Assembly (NCBI GenBank): GCA_037134755.1
Contig: JBAXLO010000011.1
Span: 1 to 41,337, forward strand
From: JBAXLO01 sp037134755
GTDB taxonomy: Bacteria; Bacteroidota; Bacteroidia; Bacteroidales; JACABE01
Length of the DNA stretch: 41,337 nucleotides
Direction: 5' to 3'
A program made the position numbers and the translations under genes. This document shows positions 25,857 through 34,901 of the stretch, piece after piece; position 1 is the stretch's first letter; each line of letters begins with the position of its first letter. The notes under the pieces are model-generated. The model saw only the letters and a list, made by a program, of their open reading frames with translations. It had not been told where the DNA came from and searched no databases.

Positions 25857-26681
25857 TTATTTCTTCCTTCTTTCAACAATATACTTATTAGAATCTTTCT
25901 TTTTAGATCTTGTTTTAAATCCCTTAGCTGGCATTCCGTTTCTAGATCTAGGATGACCTCCAGTAGCTCTTCCTTCTCCACCACCCATTGGATGATCAAC
26001 AGGATTCATAACTACACCTCTAACTCTTGGTCTTCTTCCTAACCATCTATTTCTACCAGCTTTTCCAGAAATTTCTAAACTATGATCTATATTAGATACC
26101 ATACCAATAGTTGCTTTACAAGCCTGCAAAATCATTCTTGTTTCTCCAGAAGGCATTCTAACTATAGCATATTTATTGTCCCTTGACATTAACTGAGCAT
26201 AAGATCCTGCACTTCTTGCTAATTTAGCACCCTGTCCTGGTCTTAATTCCAGATTATGTATTATAGTTCCAAAAGGAATTTCACTTAAGTAAAGTGTATT
26301 ACCTATATCAGGTGTAACACCTTTTCCTGATTCTACCTTTTGACCAATTTTTAAACCATGAGGAGCGATTATATATCTCTTTTCACCATCTACATAATTC
26401 AATAAAGCAATACGAGCTGTCCTATTTGGATCATATTCGATTGTTTTAACAACGGCTGGAATATTTTCTTTTTCTCTTTTAAAATCAACTATTCTATAAG
26501 CCTGTTTATGACCACCTCCTAAATAACGCATGGTCATTTTACCTGTATTGTTTCTTCCTCCAGATCTAGTTTTTGGAGCTAATAAACTTCTTTCAGGTGT
26601 AGAAGTTGTTAATTCGTCAAACGCACTAACTATTTTAAAACGTTGACCTGGTGTTGTCGGTTTGAATTTTTTTAAAGCCAT
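25857..26681 (-). CDS. rplB: 50S ribosomal protein L2
   Basis: 274 residues, standard. L2 is required for subunit association and peptidyl transferase function. The conserved His region is GVVMNPVDHPMGGGEGRATG, and the basic C-terminal tail has PAKGFKTRSKKKDSNKYIV. The N-terminus MALKKFKPTTPGQRFK is typical. It starts 9 bases after rplW ends. Confidence 0.98.
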   Translation of the reverse strand: MALKKFKPTTPGQRFKIVSAFDELTTSTPERSLLAPKTRSGGRNNTGKMTMRYLGGGHKQAYRIVDFKREKENIPAVVKTIEYDPNRTARIALLNYVDGEKRYIIAPHGLKIGQKVESGKGVTPDIGNTLYLSEIPFGTIIHNLELRPGQGAKLARSAGSYAQLMSRDNKYAIVRMPSGETRMILQACKATIGMVSNIDHSLEISGKAGRNRWLGRRPRVRGVVMNPVDHPMGGGEGRATGGHPRSRNGMPAKGFKTRSKKKDSNKYIVERRKK

Positions 26682-26690
26682 TTCTTTATA

Positions 26691-26981
26691 TTAAATATTG
26701 CTATAAAAATCAATTGTTTCTCCAGCTGCTAATGATACAATAGCTTTCTTATATGAACTAGTTTTGCCTTTAATAAAACCTGATTTTGTATATCTTGATT
26801 TTGATTTACCAGGATTAATCATCGTATTGATTAATTCAACATTAACATGATATAAGCTTTCTATAGCTTTTTTTATTTCAATTTTATTAGCCTTTTTATT
26901 TACAATAAAACCGTATCTTTGAGATTTTTCGGTTATAATTGTCATTTTTTCAGTAATTAACGGCTTTATTATTATGCTCAT
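26691..26981 (-). CDS. rplW: 50S ribosomal protein L23
   Basis: 96 residues. L23 is the exit-tunnel docking site for trigger factor and SRP. Recognised by IIKPLITEKMTIITEKSQRY, NKIEIKKAIESLYHVNVELI and INTMINPGKSKSRYTKSG. It lies 28 bases after rplD. Confidence 0.98.
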   Translation of the reverse strand: MSIIIKPLITEKMTIITEKSQRYGFIVNKKANKIEIKKAIESLYHVNVELINTMINPGKSKSRYTKSGFIKGKTSSYKKAIVSLAAGETIDFYSNI

Positions 26982-27009
26982 TTTTTCTTAGCTGTTTTAA
27001 TTAAATAAA

Positions 27010-27639
27010 TTATTGTTCTTTACTAATTTTTTCAAATTCTACTATTGAACTTTCTAAAAACAATAAATTATTTGCATGTAAAATATCGTATGTGTTTAAT
27101 TCCGTAACATTTAGAATTTTTACTTTCTCTAGATTACGGGAGGACAAATATACGTTTTTATTTGATTCAAAAAGAATAATTAATGTTTTTTTATCAGAAA
27201 GTTTCAAATTGTTTAGAACTTCTATTAATTGAGTTGTCTTAGGTTGCTCAAAATTAAAGTCTTCTACAATAGTTAAATTATTTTCTTTTGCTTTATAAGA
27301 TAATGCAGATTTTCTTGCTAATCTTTTTAACTTTTTATTTAATTTAAAACTATAATCTCTTGGACGTGGTCCAAAAACTCTTCCACCTCCAGGGAACAGA
27401 GGTGAATTAATATCACCTTTACGAGCACCACCACCCTTTTGTTTCTTTAATTTCCTTGTACTTCCTGATACTTCTGAACGTTCTTTTGATTTATGTGTAC
27501 CTTGTCTATTATTTGCTAAATATTGTTTAACATCAAGATAAATAGCATGATCATTTGGATTTATTCCAAAAACAGAATCACTTAAAGTAATTGATCTTTC
27601 TGTTTTATTACCACTTATGTTATATACTGCTAGCTCCAT
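27010..27639 (-). CDS. rplD: 50S ribosomal protein L4
   Basis: 209 residues. L4 extends a loop into the exit tunnel and in E. coli represses the S10 operon. The tunnel loop here is RKLKKQKGGGARKGDINSPL with GGGRVFGPRPRDYSFKLNKK. Its ATG lies upstream of the rplC stop, giving a 10-base overlap that suggests coupled translation. Confidence 0.98.
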   Translation of the reverse strand: MELAVYNISGNKTERSITLSDSVFGINPNDHAIYLDVKQYLANNRQGTHKSKERSEVSGSTRKLKKQKGGGARKGDINSPLFPGGGRVFGPRPRDYSFKLNKKLKRLARKSALSYKAKENNLTIVEDFNFEQPKTTQLIEVLNNLKLSDKKTLIILFESNKNVYLSSRNLEKVKILNVTELNTYDILHANNLLFLESSIVEFEKISKEQ

Positions 27640-28259
27640 CTCTCTATTATTATATATGAACCAATATGACCAGGAACTGATCCTTTTACTAAAATTAAAT
27701 TCTTTTCATTAACAATTTTCATTATTTGAAGATTGATAATTTTTCTTCTATTGCCACCCATTCTACCTGCCATGCGTATACCTTTAAATACTCTTGATGG
27801 CCAAGAAGAAGCTCCAATTGAACCTGGTGCTCTTAATCTATCATGCTGCCCATGTGTTGCATCTCCAACACCCTTGAATCCATGCCTTCTAACTACACCT
27901 TGGAAACCTTTACCTTTAGTTGTTCCAACAACATCAATATATTCACCTTCAATAAAGATATCAGCATTTAAAATATCTCCAAATTTCTTTTGGTGTCCTA
28001 CTTCAAAACGAGTAAACTCAGCTACTACTTTTTTTGGAGTTGTTCCAGCTTTTTTAAAGTGTCCCGATAAAGCTTTTGTTGTATGTTTTTCCTTTTTTTC
28101 GTCAAACGCCAATTGAATAGCCTCATATCCGTCTTTTTCAATTGTCCTGACTTGGGTAACCACACATGGTCCAGCTTCTATTACTGTGCATGGAATATTT
28201 TTTCCAGAGGCATCATAAATGCTGGTCATTCCGATTTTTTTTCCTATTAATCCTGACAT
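27630..28259 (-). CDS. rplC: 50S ribosomal protein L3
   Basis: 209 residues. L3 binds near the 3' end of 23S rRNA and reaches the peptidyl transferase centre. It begins MSGLIGKKIGMTSIYDASGK. The signature is GKGFQGVVRRHGFKGVGDAT, with HGQHDRLRAPGSIGASSWPS after it. It overlaps rplD by 10 bases. Confidence 0.98.
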   Translation of the reverse strand: MSGLIGKKIGMTSIYDASGKNIPCTVIEAGPCVVTQVRTIEKDGYEAIQLAFDEKKEKHTTKALSGHFKKAGTTPKKVVAEFTRFEVGHQKKFGDILNADIFIEGEYIDVVGTTKGKGFQGVVRRHGFKGVGDATHGQHDRLRAPGSIGASSWPSRVFKGIRMAGRMGGNRRKIINLQIMKIVNEKNLILVKGSVPGHIGSYIIIERWS

Positions 28260-28304
28260 TTTCTTTGTAATTTATTTCTTTAGAATACTTTTAAATAATT
28301 AGAA

Positions 28305-28610
28305 TTAAACTTTGATTTCTACTTCAACACCACTAGGAAGTTCTAGTTTCATTAATGCATCAATAGTCTTTGAAGTTGTACTGTAAATATCCAAAAGTCT
28401 TTTATAAGAGCATAATTGAAATTGCTCACGTGATTTTTTGTTTACAAACGTTGCCCTTAAAACAGTGTATATTTTTTTGTTTGTTGGTAAAGGTATTGGT
28501 CCGTTAACAACAGCACCTGTTGATTTAACAGTTTTAACGATTTTTTCAGCTGATTTATCAACCAGATTGTAATCGTATGACTTTAACTTAATTCTTATTC
28601 TTTGATTCAC
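28305..28610 (-). CDS. rpsJ: 30S ribosomal protein S10
   Basis: 101 residues, standard. S10 is in the small-subunit head and, as NusE, joins antitermination complexes. Recognised by RIRIKLKSYDYNLVDKSAEK and the signature GPIPLPTNKKIYTVLRATFV. It directly follows fusA with a 25-base gap. The tuf gene often found at this position is absent. Confidence 0.98.
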   Translation of the reverse strand: MNQRIRIKLKSYDYNLVDKSAEKIVKTVKSTGAVVNGPIPLPTNKKIYTVLRATFVNKKSREQFQLCSYKRLLDIYSTTSKTIDALMKLELPSGVEVEIKV

Positions 28611-28635
28611 TTTAAACTATTTTTAAAAATATTCT

Positions 28636-30741
28636 TTAACTATTAATTTTAACACCTTTGATTTTAAAAACTACATCTTCCATAACATCATTTGGAGCTT
28701 CAGCATAATGTGAAAATTCCATTGAAGACGTTGCTCTACCTGATGTATTTGAACGCAATGAAGTTACATAACCAAACATATTTGATAAAGGAACTTTTGC
28801 ACTTATTTCCTGATAACCAATTTTTGAAGTTATATTTTCTAAAATACCTCTTCTTTTATTTAAATCTCCGGTTACATCACCAACATAATCATCAGGGGTT
28901 ATAATCGCTAATTTCATTATTGGTTCAAGTAAAGCTTTTTTAGCTTTTTTACAAGCTTCTTTAAAGCCTATTTTTGCAGCTAATTCAAAAGATAAAGCAT
29001 CTGAATCGACTGGATGAAAAGATCCATCAATTAATCGAACTTTTAGGTTTTCTAAAGGATAACCTGCTAAAACACCATTCAGCATAGCAGCTTTAAAGCC
29101 TTTCTGAATAGATGGTATATACTCTTTTGGTACATTTCCACCTCTTACGTCATTAACAAATTGTAAACCTTTAATGTCATCATCATTAGGTGAAATTTCA
29201 AATTCAATATCAGCAAATTTACCTTTTCCACCAGTTTGTTTTTTATAAACTTCACGATAATGTACTTTTGATAATATTGCTTCTTTGTATGCAACCTGAG
29301 GTTTTCCTTGATTACATTCAACCTGAAATTCTCTTTTTAGTCTGTCTACTAAAATCTCAAGATGTAATTCGCCCATACCACTAATAATAGTCTGGCCTGT
29401 TTCTTCATCTGTTCTAACTGTAAAAGTTGGATCTTCTTCAGCTAATTTTTGTAACGCAGAATTTAATTTATCCATGTCTCCTTGACTTACAGGTTCTACA
29501 GCAACGCTGATAACTGGATCAGGGAATGTAATATTTTCTAAAATTATTGGATGTTTTTCAACACATAGTGTATCACCTGTACGAATATCTTTAAACCCAA
29601 CAGCAGCACCAATATCACCTGCTTCAATCATATCAAGTGGATTTTGTTTATTGGCATGCATTTGCATGATTCTAGAAATACGTTCTTTTTTGTTGGTTGT
29701 TGTATTTAATACATATGAACCAGCAGCCAATGTACCTGAATAAACTCTAAAAAATGCAATTCTCCCAACATAAGGATCTGTAGCAATTTTAAAAGCTAAT
29801 GCAGAAAAATGATCTGTTACATCTGGTCTTCTTATTTCTTCTTTTTCTGTATCAGGGTTTATTCCTGTTACAGCGTCAACATCCATAGGACTAGGTAAGA
29901 AATCAATAATTGAATCTAATAACTTTTGAACACCTTTATTTTTGAATGCAGAACCACATAATACTGGAGTGATTCTCATTTCTAAAGTTGCTTTTCTAAT
30001 TGCACTAAGCATTTCAGCTTCAGTAATTGAGTTGTGATCGTTTAAAAACTTTGTCAATAACTCATCACTTTCTTCAGCAACACCTTCTATAAGTTTTGTT
30101 CTAAACTCTTCAACTGTATCAACTAATTCTTCTGGAATTGGAATTTCAAAATAATCAAAACCTGAGTTTTTTTCATCCCAAACATAAGCTTTATTAGTAA
30201 TTAAATCAACAACTCCAATAAAGTTTTCTTCTTCACCAATAGGTATTTGAAGAGGAATAGGATTAGCTCCTAATCTTTCTTTTATTTGATCAACTACATG
30301 ATAGAAATCAGCACCAGATCTATCCATTTTATTAATAAAGGATATACGTGGTACTTTATATTTGTTGGCTTGACGCCATACTGTTTCTGATTGAGGCTCT
30401 ACACCACCAACAGCACAGAACAGTGCTACGGCTCCATCTAATACTCTTAAAGATCTTTCAACCTCAACAGTAAAATCAACGTGCCCTGGTGTATCTATAA
30501 TATTTATCTTATATTGCTCATCATTGTAACCCCAGAAAACTGTGGTTGCAGCAGAAGTAATTGTGATACCTCTTTCTTGTTCTTGGATCATCCAATCCAT
30601 AGTAGCGCCGCCATCGTGAACTTCGCCTATTTTATAGTTCTTGCCGGTATAATACAATATTCGCTCCGTTGTCGTGGTTTTACCCGCGTCAATGTGAGCC
30701 ATAATGCCAATATTCCTTGTAAGTGTTAACTTTTCTGACAT
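28636..30741 (-). CDS. fusA: Elongation factor G
   Basis: 701 residues. EF-G is the GTPase that drives translocation. G1 is AHIDAGKTTTTERI (His16 to Ile28), the switch-2 motif is DTPGHVDFTVEVERSL, and G4 is INKMDRSGADF. Domains II-V follow, with domain IV containing GGKGKFADIEFE and domain V GDLNKRRGILENI. Length and motifs are normal. It lies 76 bases after rpsG; a hairpin spans the rpsG stop in that gap. Confidence 0.98.
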   Translation of the reverse strand: MSEKLTLTRNIGIMAHIDAGKTTTTERILYYTGKNYKIGEVHDGGATMDWMIQEQERGITITSAATTVFWGYNDEQYKINIIDTPGHVDFTVEVERSLRVLDGAVALFCAVGGVEPQSETVWRQANKYKVPRISFINKMDRSGADFYHVVDQIKERLGANPIPLQIPIGEEENFIGVVDLITNKAYVWDEKNSGFDYFEIPIPEELVDTVEEFRTKLIEGVAEESDELLTKFLNDHNSITEAEMLSAIRKATLEMRITPVLCGSAFKNKGVQKLLDSIIDFLPSPMDVDAVTGINPDTEKEEIRRPDVTDHFSALAFKIATDPYVGRIAFFRVYSGTLAAGSYVLNTTTNKKERISRIMQMHANKQNPLDMIEAGDIGAAVGFKDIRTGDTLCVEKHPIILENITFPDPVISVAVEPVSQGDMDKLNSALQKLAEEDPTFTVRTDEETGQTIISGMGELHLEILVDRLKREFQVECNQGKPQVAYKEAILSKVHYREVYKKQTGGKGKFADIEFEISPNDDDIKGLQFVNDVRGGNVPKEYIPSIQKGFKAAMLNGVLAGYPLENLKVRLIDGSFHPVDSDALSFELAAKIGFKEACKKAKKALLEPIMKLAIITPDDYVGDVTGDLNKRRGILENITSKIGYQEISAKVPLSNMFGYVTSLRSNTSGRATSSMEFSHYAEAPNDVMEDVVFKIKGVKINS

Positions 30742-30804
30742 TTTTGTATTGTATTCCTGTCTAATTTATAAATTCAATAAAATAATGAACAATTGTTTTT
30801 TTGA

Positions 30805-30830
30805 TTTCAGATTTAATTTAGAATCTGAAA
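30805..30830 (-). other. 9-bp perfect inverted repeat over the rpsG stop codon, before fusA
   Basis: TTTCAGATT (30805-30813) and AATCTGAAA (30822-30830) pair perfectly around an 8-base loop that contains the rpsG stop codon. On the transcribed strand it is followed by A residues, not T, so it is not an intrinsic terminator. It may affect mRNA processing or the rpsG-fusA ratio; that role is inference. Confidence 0.6.
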
Positions 30831-31285
30831 TGTGAGAAGGCTTTATTTGCATCAGCCATTCTATGAGTGTCTTCTTTTCTCTTGAAAGCAGCACCTTCTT
30901 CTTTAAAAGCAGATAAAATTTCTCCTGCTAATTTTTGACTCATTGATTTCTCATGTCTTTTGCGAGCATAATTTACTAATGCTTTCATCCCAATTGACAT
31001 TTTTCTATCAGGTCTGATTTCAGAAGGAATCTGGAAAGTAGCTCCACCTATACGTCTACTTCTTACTTCAACTGCTGGTGTTACATTTGACAATGCTTTT
31101 TTCCACACTTCCAAACCATCTTCTTTTGATTTTTCAGTTACAATAGCTATTGCATCATAAAAAATATCGAAAGCAACGCTTTTTTTACCTTTTTGCATTA
31201 GGTTATTTACAAACTTTGTCACCAAAGTATCATTAAACTTTGGATCTGGAAGTATAATTCGTTTTTTTGGTTTTGATTTCCTCAT
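30818..31285 (-). CDS. rpsG: 30S ribosomal protein S7
   Basis: 155 residues. S7 organises the small-subunit head and contacts E-site tRNA. It has MQKGKKSVAFDIFYDAIAIV, the signature SRRIGGATFQIPSEIRPDRK and the C-terminal EDTHRMADANKAFSHFRF. It lies 28 bases after rpsL and is followed by fusA, as in the standard str operon. Confidence 0.98.
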   Translation of the reverse strand: MRKSKPKKRIILPDPKFNDTLVTKFVNNLMQKGKKSVAFDIFYDAIAIVTEKSKEDGLEVWKKALSNVTPAVEVRSRRIGGATFQIPSEIRPDRKMSIGMKALVNYARKRHEKSMSQKLAGEILSAFKEEGAAFKRKEDTHRMADANKAFSHFRF

Positions 31286-31313
31286 TATAGTATAAAATTA
31301 CGAAGACTTAAAT

Positions 31314-31694
31314 CTATTTTTTTGCTTTTGGTTTTTTGGTTCCGTATTTGGACCTTCTTTGGTTTCTTCCATCAACACCTGAAGTATCCAATGCACCTCT
31401 GATGATATGGTATCTTACACCCGGTAGATCTTTTACCCTACCACCTCTTATCATTACTATAGAGTGTTCCTGAAGGTTATGTCCTTCACCTGGAATGTAC
31501 GCATTTACTTCTTTACCATTAGTTAACCTTACTCTAGCAACTTTACGCATAGCTGAATTAGGTTTCTTTGGTGTTGTAGTATATACCCTTACACAAACAC
31601 CTCTCCTTTGTGGACAAGAATCCAATGCAGGAGATTTACTTTTATCAATTAATTTGCTTCGTCCTTTTCGAACTAACTGTTGAATCGTTGGCAT
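31314..31694 (-). CDS. rpsL: 30S ribosomal protein S12
   Basis: 126 residues. S12 sits at the decoding centre. It begins MPTIQQLVRKGRSKLIDKSK. The segments TTPKKPNSAMRK (Lys43) and GRVKDLPGVRYH (Lys88) carry the wild-type residues at the positions where changes give streptomycin resistance. It is the first gene of the superoperon, with a promoter about 55 bases upstream. Confidence 0.98.
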   Translation of the reverse strand: MPTIQQLVRKGRSKLIDKSKSPALDSCPQRRGVCVRVYTTTPKKPNSAMRKVARVRLTNGKEVNAYIPGEGHNLQEHSIVMIRGGRVKDLPGVRYHIIRGALDTSGVDGRNQRRSKYGTKKPKAKK

Positions 31695-31747
31695 ATTACT
31701 TATTTTGTTTTTATAACAATTTTTTTCGCCCCCAAAATTTGGGACTG

Positions 31748-31777
31748 CAAAGATACTACTTTATTTTGTAATGGCAA
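31748..31777 (-). promoter_or_regulatory. Promoter of the rpsL superoperon
   Basis: On the minus strand the -7 box TATCTTTG (31748-31755) matches TAnnTTTG. It is preceded after 19 bases by TTG at 31775-31777 as the -33 element. Transcription should begin about 31741-31744, giving a leader of about 50 bases. The leader starts with a CCCAAATTTTGGG dyad (31732-31744). Confidence 0.78.
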
Positions 31778-31778
31778 T

Positions 31779-32505
31779 ACTATGTTTGAAAAAAATAGCA
31801 TATTTTTTTACTTTTTTTATATCACTATTTAAATCAATACTATCCGTCATGAAATAATTTACTTTAATGTGTATTTTCTTTATTTTTATTACTCCATTTT
31901 TATTTTTTAATACCAATTTCACAGTGCTAATTTTAATTTTATACAGTATATATATTAAGAACCTCCAAAAAAAAGACATTTTCTTTTATTTTACTGGAAA
32001 AACAACTTTTCTTATTAAAAATTACTTTTTTATTAAATTTTTATTAATAAATCATGAATTCTTCCAACATAAAAATAGCCGTCTTAATCCTTGTAATATG
32101 TAAGAAAAATGCATAAATAATCTTTTGTAGGATCTTGTAGATTATTTTTTTTCATATCACTTCATGCATCATCTGTATTCTGAACTATTATTATAAATTA
32201 AAATTAAATAATCAAATAAAGATATTATTAACAAATATAATTTCATTTGATTAAATCACAATTTATTATGACAATTAAATAAATAAATTCCCTTTTAATT
32301 ATCTTAGCTTTTACTCTATATTAGTAATTATTTTGTAAATAAGTAATATTTTACTTGACTTTTGATATTATTTATAGTAATTTTATAGCGTTTTTTTAAA
32401 ACATCAGATTTGCTTTTTTAAACACTTTATTAACAATTACCTGAAAAGTTAATTATTTGATACAGTTTCATTGAATAATTTTATATTAATTAAATAATTT
32501 TAATA
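31779..32505. other. Gene-free AT-rich region with an orphan hairpin
   Basis: About 730 bases of AT-rich DNA separate the superoperon promoter from a plus-strand secreted-protein gene. The open frames here (Phe/Ile/Lys-rich) look like AT bias. One structured element is seen: AATAATCT (32116-32123) pairs with AGATTATT (32139-32146) and is followed by T residues (32147-32152), as in a plus-strand terminator, with no gene upstream to end. No clear two-box promoter for the gene at 32506 was found. Confidence 0.5.
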
Positions 32506-33696
32506 ATGAAAAAAATTTACATTCTTTTAATTGCATTACTTACAATAAATATTGTAAATGCACAATGGACAGTTCAATCTTCAGGAACTTCACAAATTTT
32601 ATCTTCCGTATTTTTTAGTGATGCTAATAACGGATATGTGTGTGGAAGCGGTGGAATGATATTAAAAACAACAAATGCGGGTGCAGCATGGACAATAAAA
32701 ACTTCTGGGCTTACAACAAATTTCAACTCTATTTACTTTACAAGCAGTACAACCGGTTATGCCGTTGGTGATAGTAAAACCATAATAAAAACAACAGATG
32801 GAGGTACAAGTTGGATTATACAAGATACCAGTACTGCTTACATATGTAATTTATATTCTGTATATTTTACAAATGCAAATACCGGTTATGCTATTGGGTA
32901 TAACGGATTAATATTAAAAACTACCAATGCAGGTACAACATGGGATTCTATATATACCGGTACTACGAAGATTTTAAGATCTATTCATTTTATTGATGCT
33001 AATAACGGCTATGCAGTCGGTGTTAGTGGGACTATTTTAAAAACTACTGATGGAGGTACTACTTGGTCGACTTTGTCATCAGGAGTATCTTATGTTTTAT
33101 ATGGTGTTCGTTTTACAAGTTCTACTACAGGCTATACAGTTGGTGCTAATGGAGGTATCTTAAAAACTACTAATGGTGGTACAACTTGGGATTCTATATA
33201 TTCAGGAACTACACGAACTTTAAGATCTATTTATTTTACAGATGCTAATAACGGTTATATTGATGGTTATAATGGTATCATATTAAAAACTACTAATGGA
33301 GGAACAACTTGGGATTCTATATATTCAGGTGCTACAGATAATCTAATGTCTGTTTTTTTTACAAGTACAAGCGTTGGTTATGTAGTTGGGAACTCAGGGA
33401 GAATATTAAAAACCACAACAGGGGGAGTTGGTATTTCTGAGATTGCTGATAATAATAATACTATCTCTATTTATCCTAACCCTGCAACTGATAATTTAAC
33501 TATTGATCTACAAAAGTTATCTAATTTACAAAACACAAATCTATACATATATAATATAGAGGGGCAGATAGTGCATCAGCAGCAAATTACTCAGCTTAAA
33601 ACAGAACTTAATATTAGTGAACTAGCGGAAGGGATGTATGTTGTAAAAGTTAGTAACGATGAAAATACAATGATTACAAAGTTAATCAAGAATTAA
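32506..33696 (+). CDS. Secreted YCF48-like beta-propeller protein with T9SS type A sorting domain
   Basis: 396 residues. After a signal peptide (MKKIYILLIALLTINIVNA) come seven repeats of about 43-45 residues (about 21-310) with the pattern WT--SSG----L-SV-FT---TGY-VG--G-ILKTT-GG. These are YCF48/BNR-like propeller blades. The last about 75 residues (ISIYPNPATDNLTIDL to VVKVSNDENTMITKLIKN) are a Por-secretion (T9SS type A) sorting domain, so the protein should be exported and surface-attached or released. Some blades are near-identical in DNA (ACTTGGGATTCTATATATTC occurs twice), indicating recent internal duplication. Function is unknown. Confidence 0.92.
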   Translation: MKKIYILLIALLTINIVNAQWTVQSSGTSQILSSVFFSDANNGYVCGSGGMILKTTNAGAAWTIKTSGLTTNFNSIYFTSSTTGYAVGDSKTIIKTTDGGTSWIIQDTSTAYICNLYSVYFTNANTGYAIGYNGLILKTTNAGTTWDSIYTGTTKILRSIHFIDANNGYAVGVSGTILKTTDGGTTWSTLSSGVSYVLYGVRFTSSTTGYTVGANGGILKTTNGGTTWDSIYSGTTRTLRSIYFTDANNGYIDGYNGIILKTTNGGTTWDSIYSGATDNLMSVFFTSTSVGYVVGNSGRILKTTTGGVGISEIADNNNTISIYPNPATDNLTIDLQKLSNLQNTNLYIYNIEGQIVHQQQITQLKTELNISELAEGMYVVKVSNDENTMITKLIKN

Positions 33697-33719
33697 TATT
33701 TAAGAATCTTAATTTAATT

Positions 33720-33757
33720 AAAAAAGGTGTTTAGATTTTAGTCTAAACACCTTTTTT
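33720..33757. terminator. Strong bidirectional terminator between convergent genes
   Basis: AAAAAAGGTGTTTAGA (33720-33735) and its exact complement (33742-33757) form a 16-bp stem with the 6-base loop TTTTAG. T and A tracts on either side give a U run in both directions. It lies 23 bases after the plus-strand stop and 24 before the minus-strand stop. Confidence 0.93.
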
Positions 33758-33781
33758 TTATGTTAATTAAAACACTTTTTA

Positions 33782-34702
33782 TTAAAGATTAGGTATTAAT
33801 TTGACATCTAATATTTGTTCGTCTTCAGTTACAGTTACCGTTAGCTGAACAGGTTTGTGATCGAATGAAATTATTTTTATTTCATGTGTGCCTAATGGAA
33901 GTTCTAATTCTAACTGTCCGTTAATATCAGTTAAAGTAATTTCAGCTATACCTACTGTTTTAACACTTGCACCTACTATACCTTCGCCGGTATTTATATC
34001 AGCTACATTTAAATGAACGATACCTGTAGGTATCGATGGATCGTGGTGCGAACGTACACCAACCTGAATATCGTGACTTAAAGCCAGGAAACTATTATAA
34101 ATATCCGGAAGTATTTCTTTGATAAGTAACATTGAGTTTTTTAAACGTATGTTAATGATTGAAGTTAGAGTTCTAAATGCTGTATTAATTTGCTTAGTAT
34201 TTACACCCGACTCAGTTTTGGTTTCTGTTGGCAAATTTGATGTTGCATTATAAGCAGTGTTGCACGAAGTAATTTTCCCTAATGTATCAATAGTAATTCC
34301 ATAATCTTTTAAAAGTAAAAGATTGTCGGTACCTACTTTTAAAACTATTTCACCTGCAGCAGTAAGTTCGGCAGGTTTCAAGTGTTTTAAAACATATTCT
34401 TTATAGTTAATTTTACGGAAGTTGGTCATATCGTTTTTCGAAAAGAAATATGAACTCATAGGACCACAGTTTAGCATAATACTTTGTACAAATGCTAATT
34501 TAAGTGAAGATGAATCTTCTGCTATACCTGTATTATCGGTATTTTGAGCGGGAGAACTTTCATCAATAAAATCCAGACATACTTCCAAATCTGTAAAATC
34601 TTTTAAAATACCTTTGTAAGGAGTTAATTGCATTAAATTAGTATCTCTTAAATTTAATAGTTTTCTCCCTGTTTTCCTTTTTGCATCTTGCTTTTTATTC
34701 AT
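33782..34702 (-). CDS. Uncharacterised protein with C-terminal carboxypeptidase-regulatory-like domain
   Basis: 306 residues from the ATG at 34702 (MNKKQDAKRKTGRKLLNLRD). A longer in-frame start at 34765 is unlikely because a good promoter lies inside that stretch. Residues 1-220 are not recognised; they are mainly helical and include a run of hydroxylated residues. The last about 80 residues (VHLNVADINTGEGIVGASVK, then TDINGQLELELPLGTHEIKI) match the carboxypeptidase-regulatory-like beta-sandwich. No signal peptide is seen. It is divergent from the seven-repeat gene, sharing a 230-base promoter region. Confidence 0.75.
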   Translation of the reverse strand: MNKKQDAKRKTGRKLLNLRDTNLMQLTPYKGILKDFTDLEVCLDFIDESSPAQNTDNTGIAEDSSSLKLAFVQSIMLNCGPMSSYFFSKNDMTNFRKINYKEYVLKHLKPAELTAAGEIVLKVGTDNLLLLKDYGITIDTLGKITSCNTAYNATSNLPTETKTESGVNTKQINTAFRTLTSIINIRLKNSMLLIKEILPDIYNSFLALSHDIQVGVRSHHDPSIPTGIVHLNVADINTGEGIVGASVKTVGIAEITLTDINGQLELELPLGTHEIKIISFDHKPVQLTVTVTEDEQILDVKLIPNL

Positions 34703-34732
34703 ATTATAAGTTATTGAATATTTATTTTTTTG

Positions 34733-34762
34733 CAAAGATGGGGACAAATTCTCAATAAACAA
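34733..34762 (-). promoter_or_regulatory. Promoter for the carboxypeptidase-regulatory-like protein gene
   Basis: On the minus strand -33 TTG (34760-34762), a 19-base spacer and -7 CATCTTTG (34733-34740; one base from TAnnTTTG) lie about 30 bases before the ATG at 34702. This supports the shorter start. Confidence 0.6.
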
Positions 34763-34901
34763 CACATTATTTAAAAATAAATCGTTGATTTTATTGCAAA
34801 AAGATTCGTTACGACAAAAATATATGATACTAACGTTTGATGCTTCCCCTGTTACCTACATTAATTATTATGTAATGATTTTGTGATTATTATTTTAATT
34901 G

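Noticed and set aside
28611..28635. Missing tuf gene between fusA and rpsJ as a deletion
   Set aside because: The fusA-rpsJ adjacency is common in Bacteroidota with tuf located elsewhere, so it is not unusual.
13531..30729. Plus-strand frames antisense to the ribosomal genes (e.g. at 27733-28116, 24805-25089, 20806-21054)
   Set aside because: They lie wholly or mostly inside well-established genes on the opposite strand and resemble nothing.
31761..32103. Open frames of 72 and 78 codons upstream of rpsL
   Set aside because: They are Phe/Ile/Lys/Asn-rich products of AT bias, overlap each other on opposite strands and one covers the rpsL promoter.
34703..34765. Longer start for the carboxypeptidase-regulatory-like protein
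   Set aside because: A well-placed promoter lies within this stretch, so it cannot be in the transcript.
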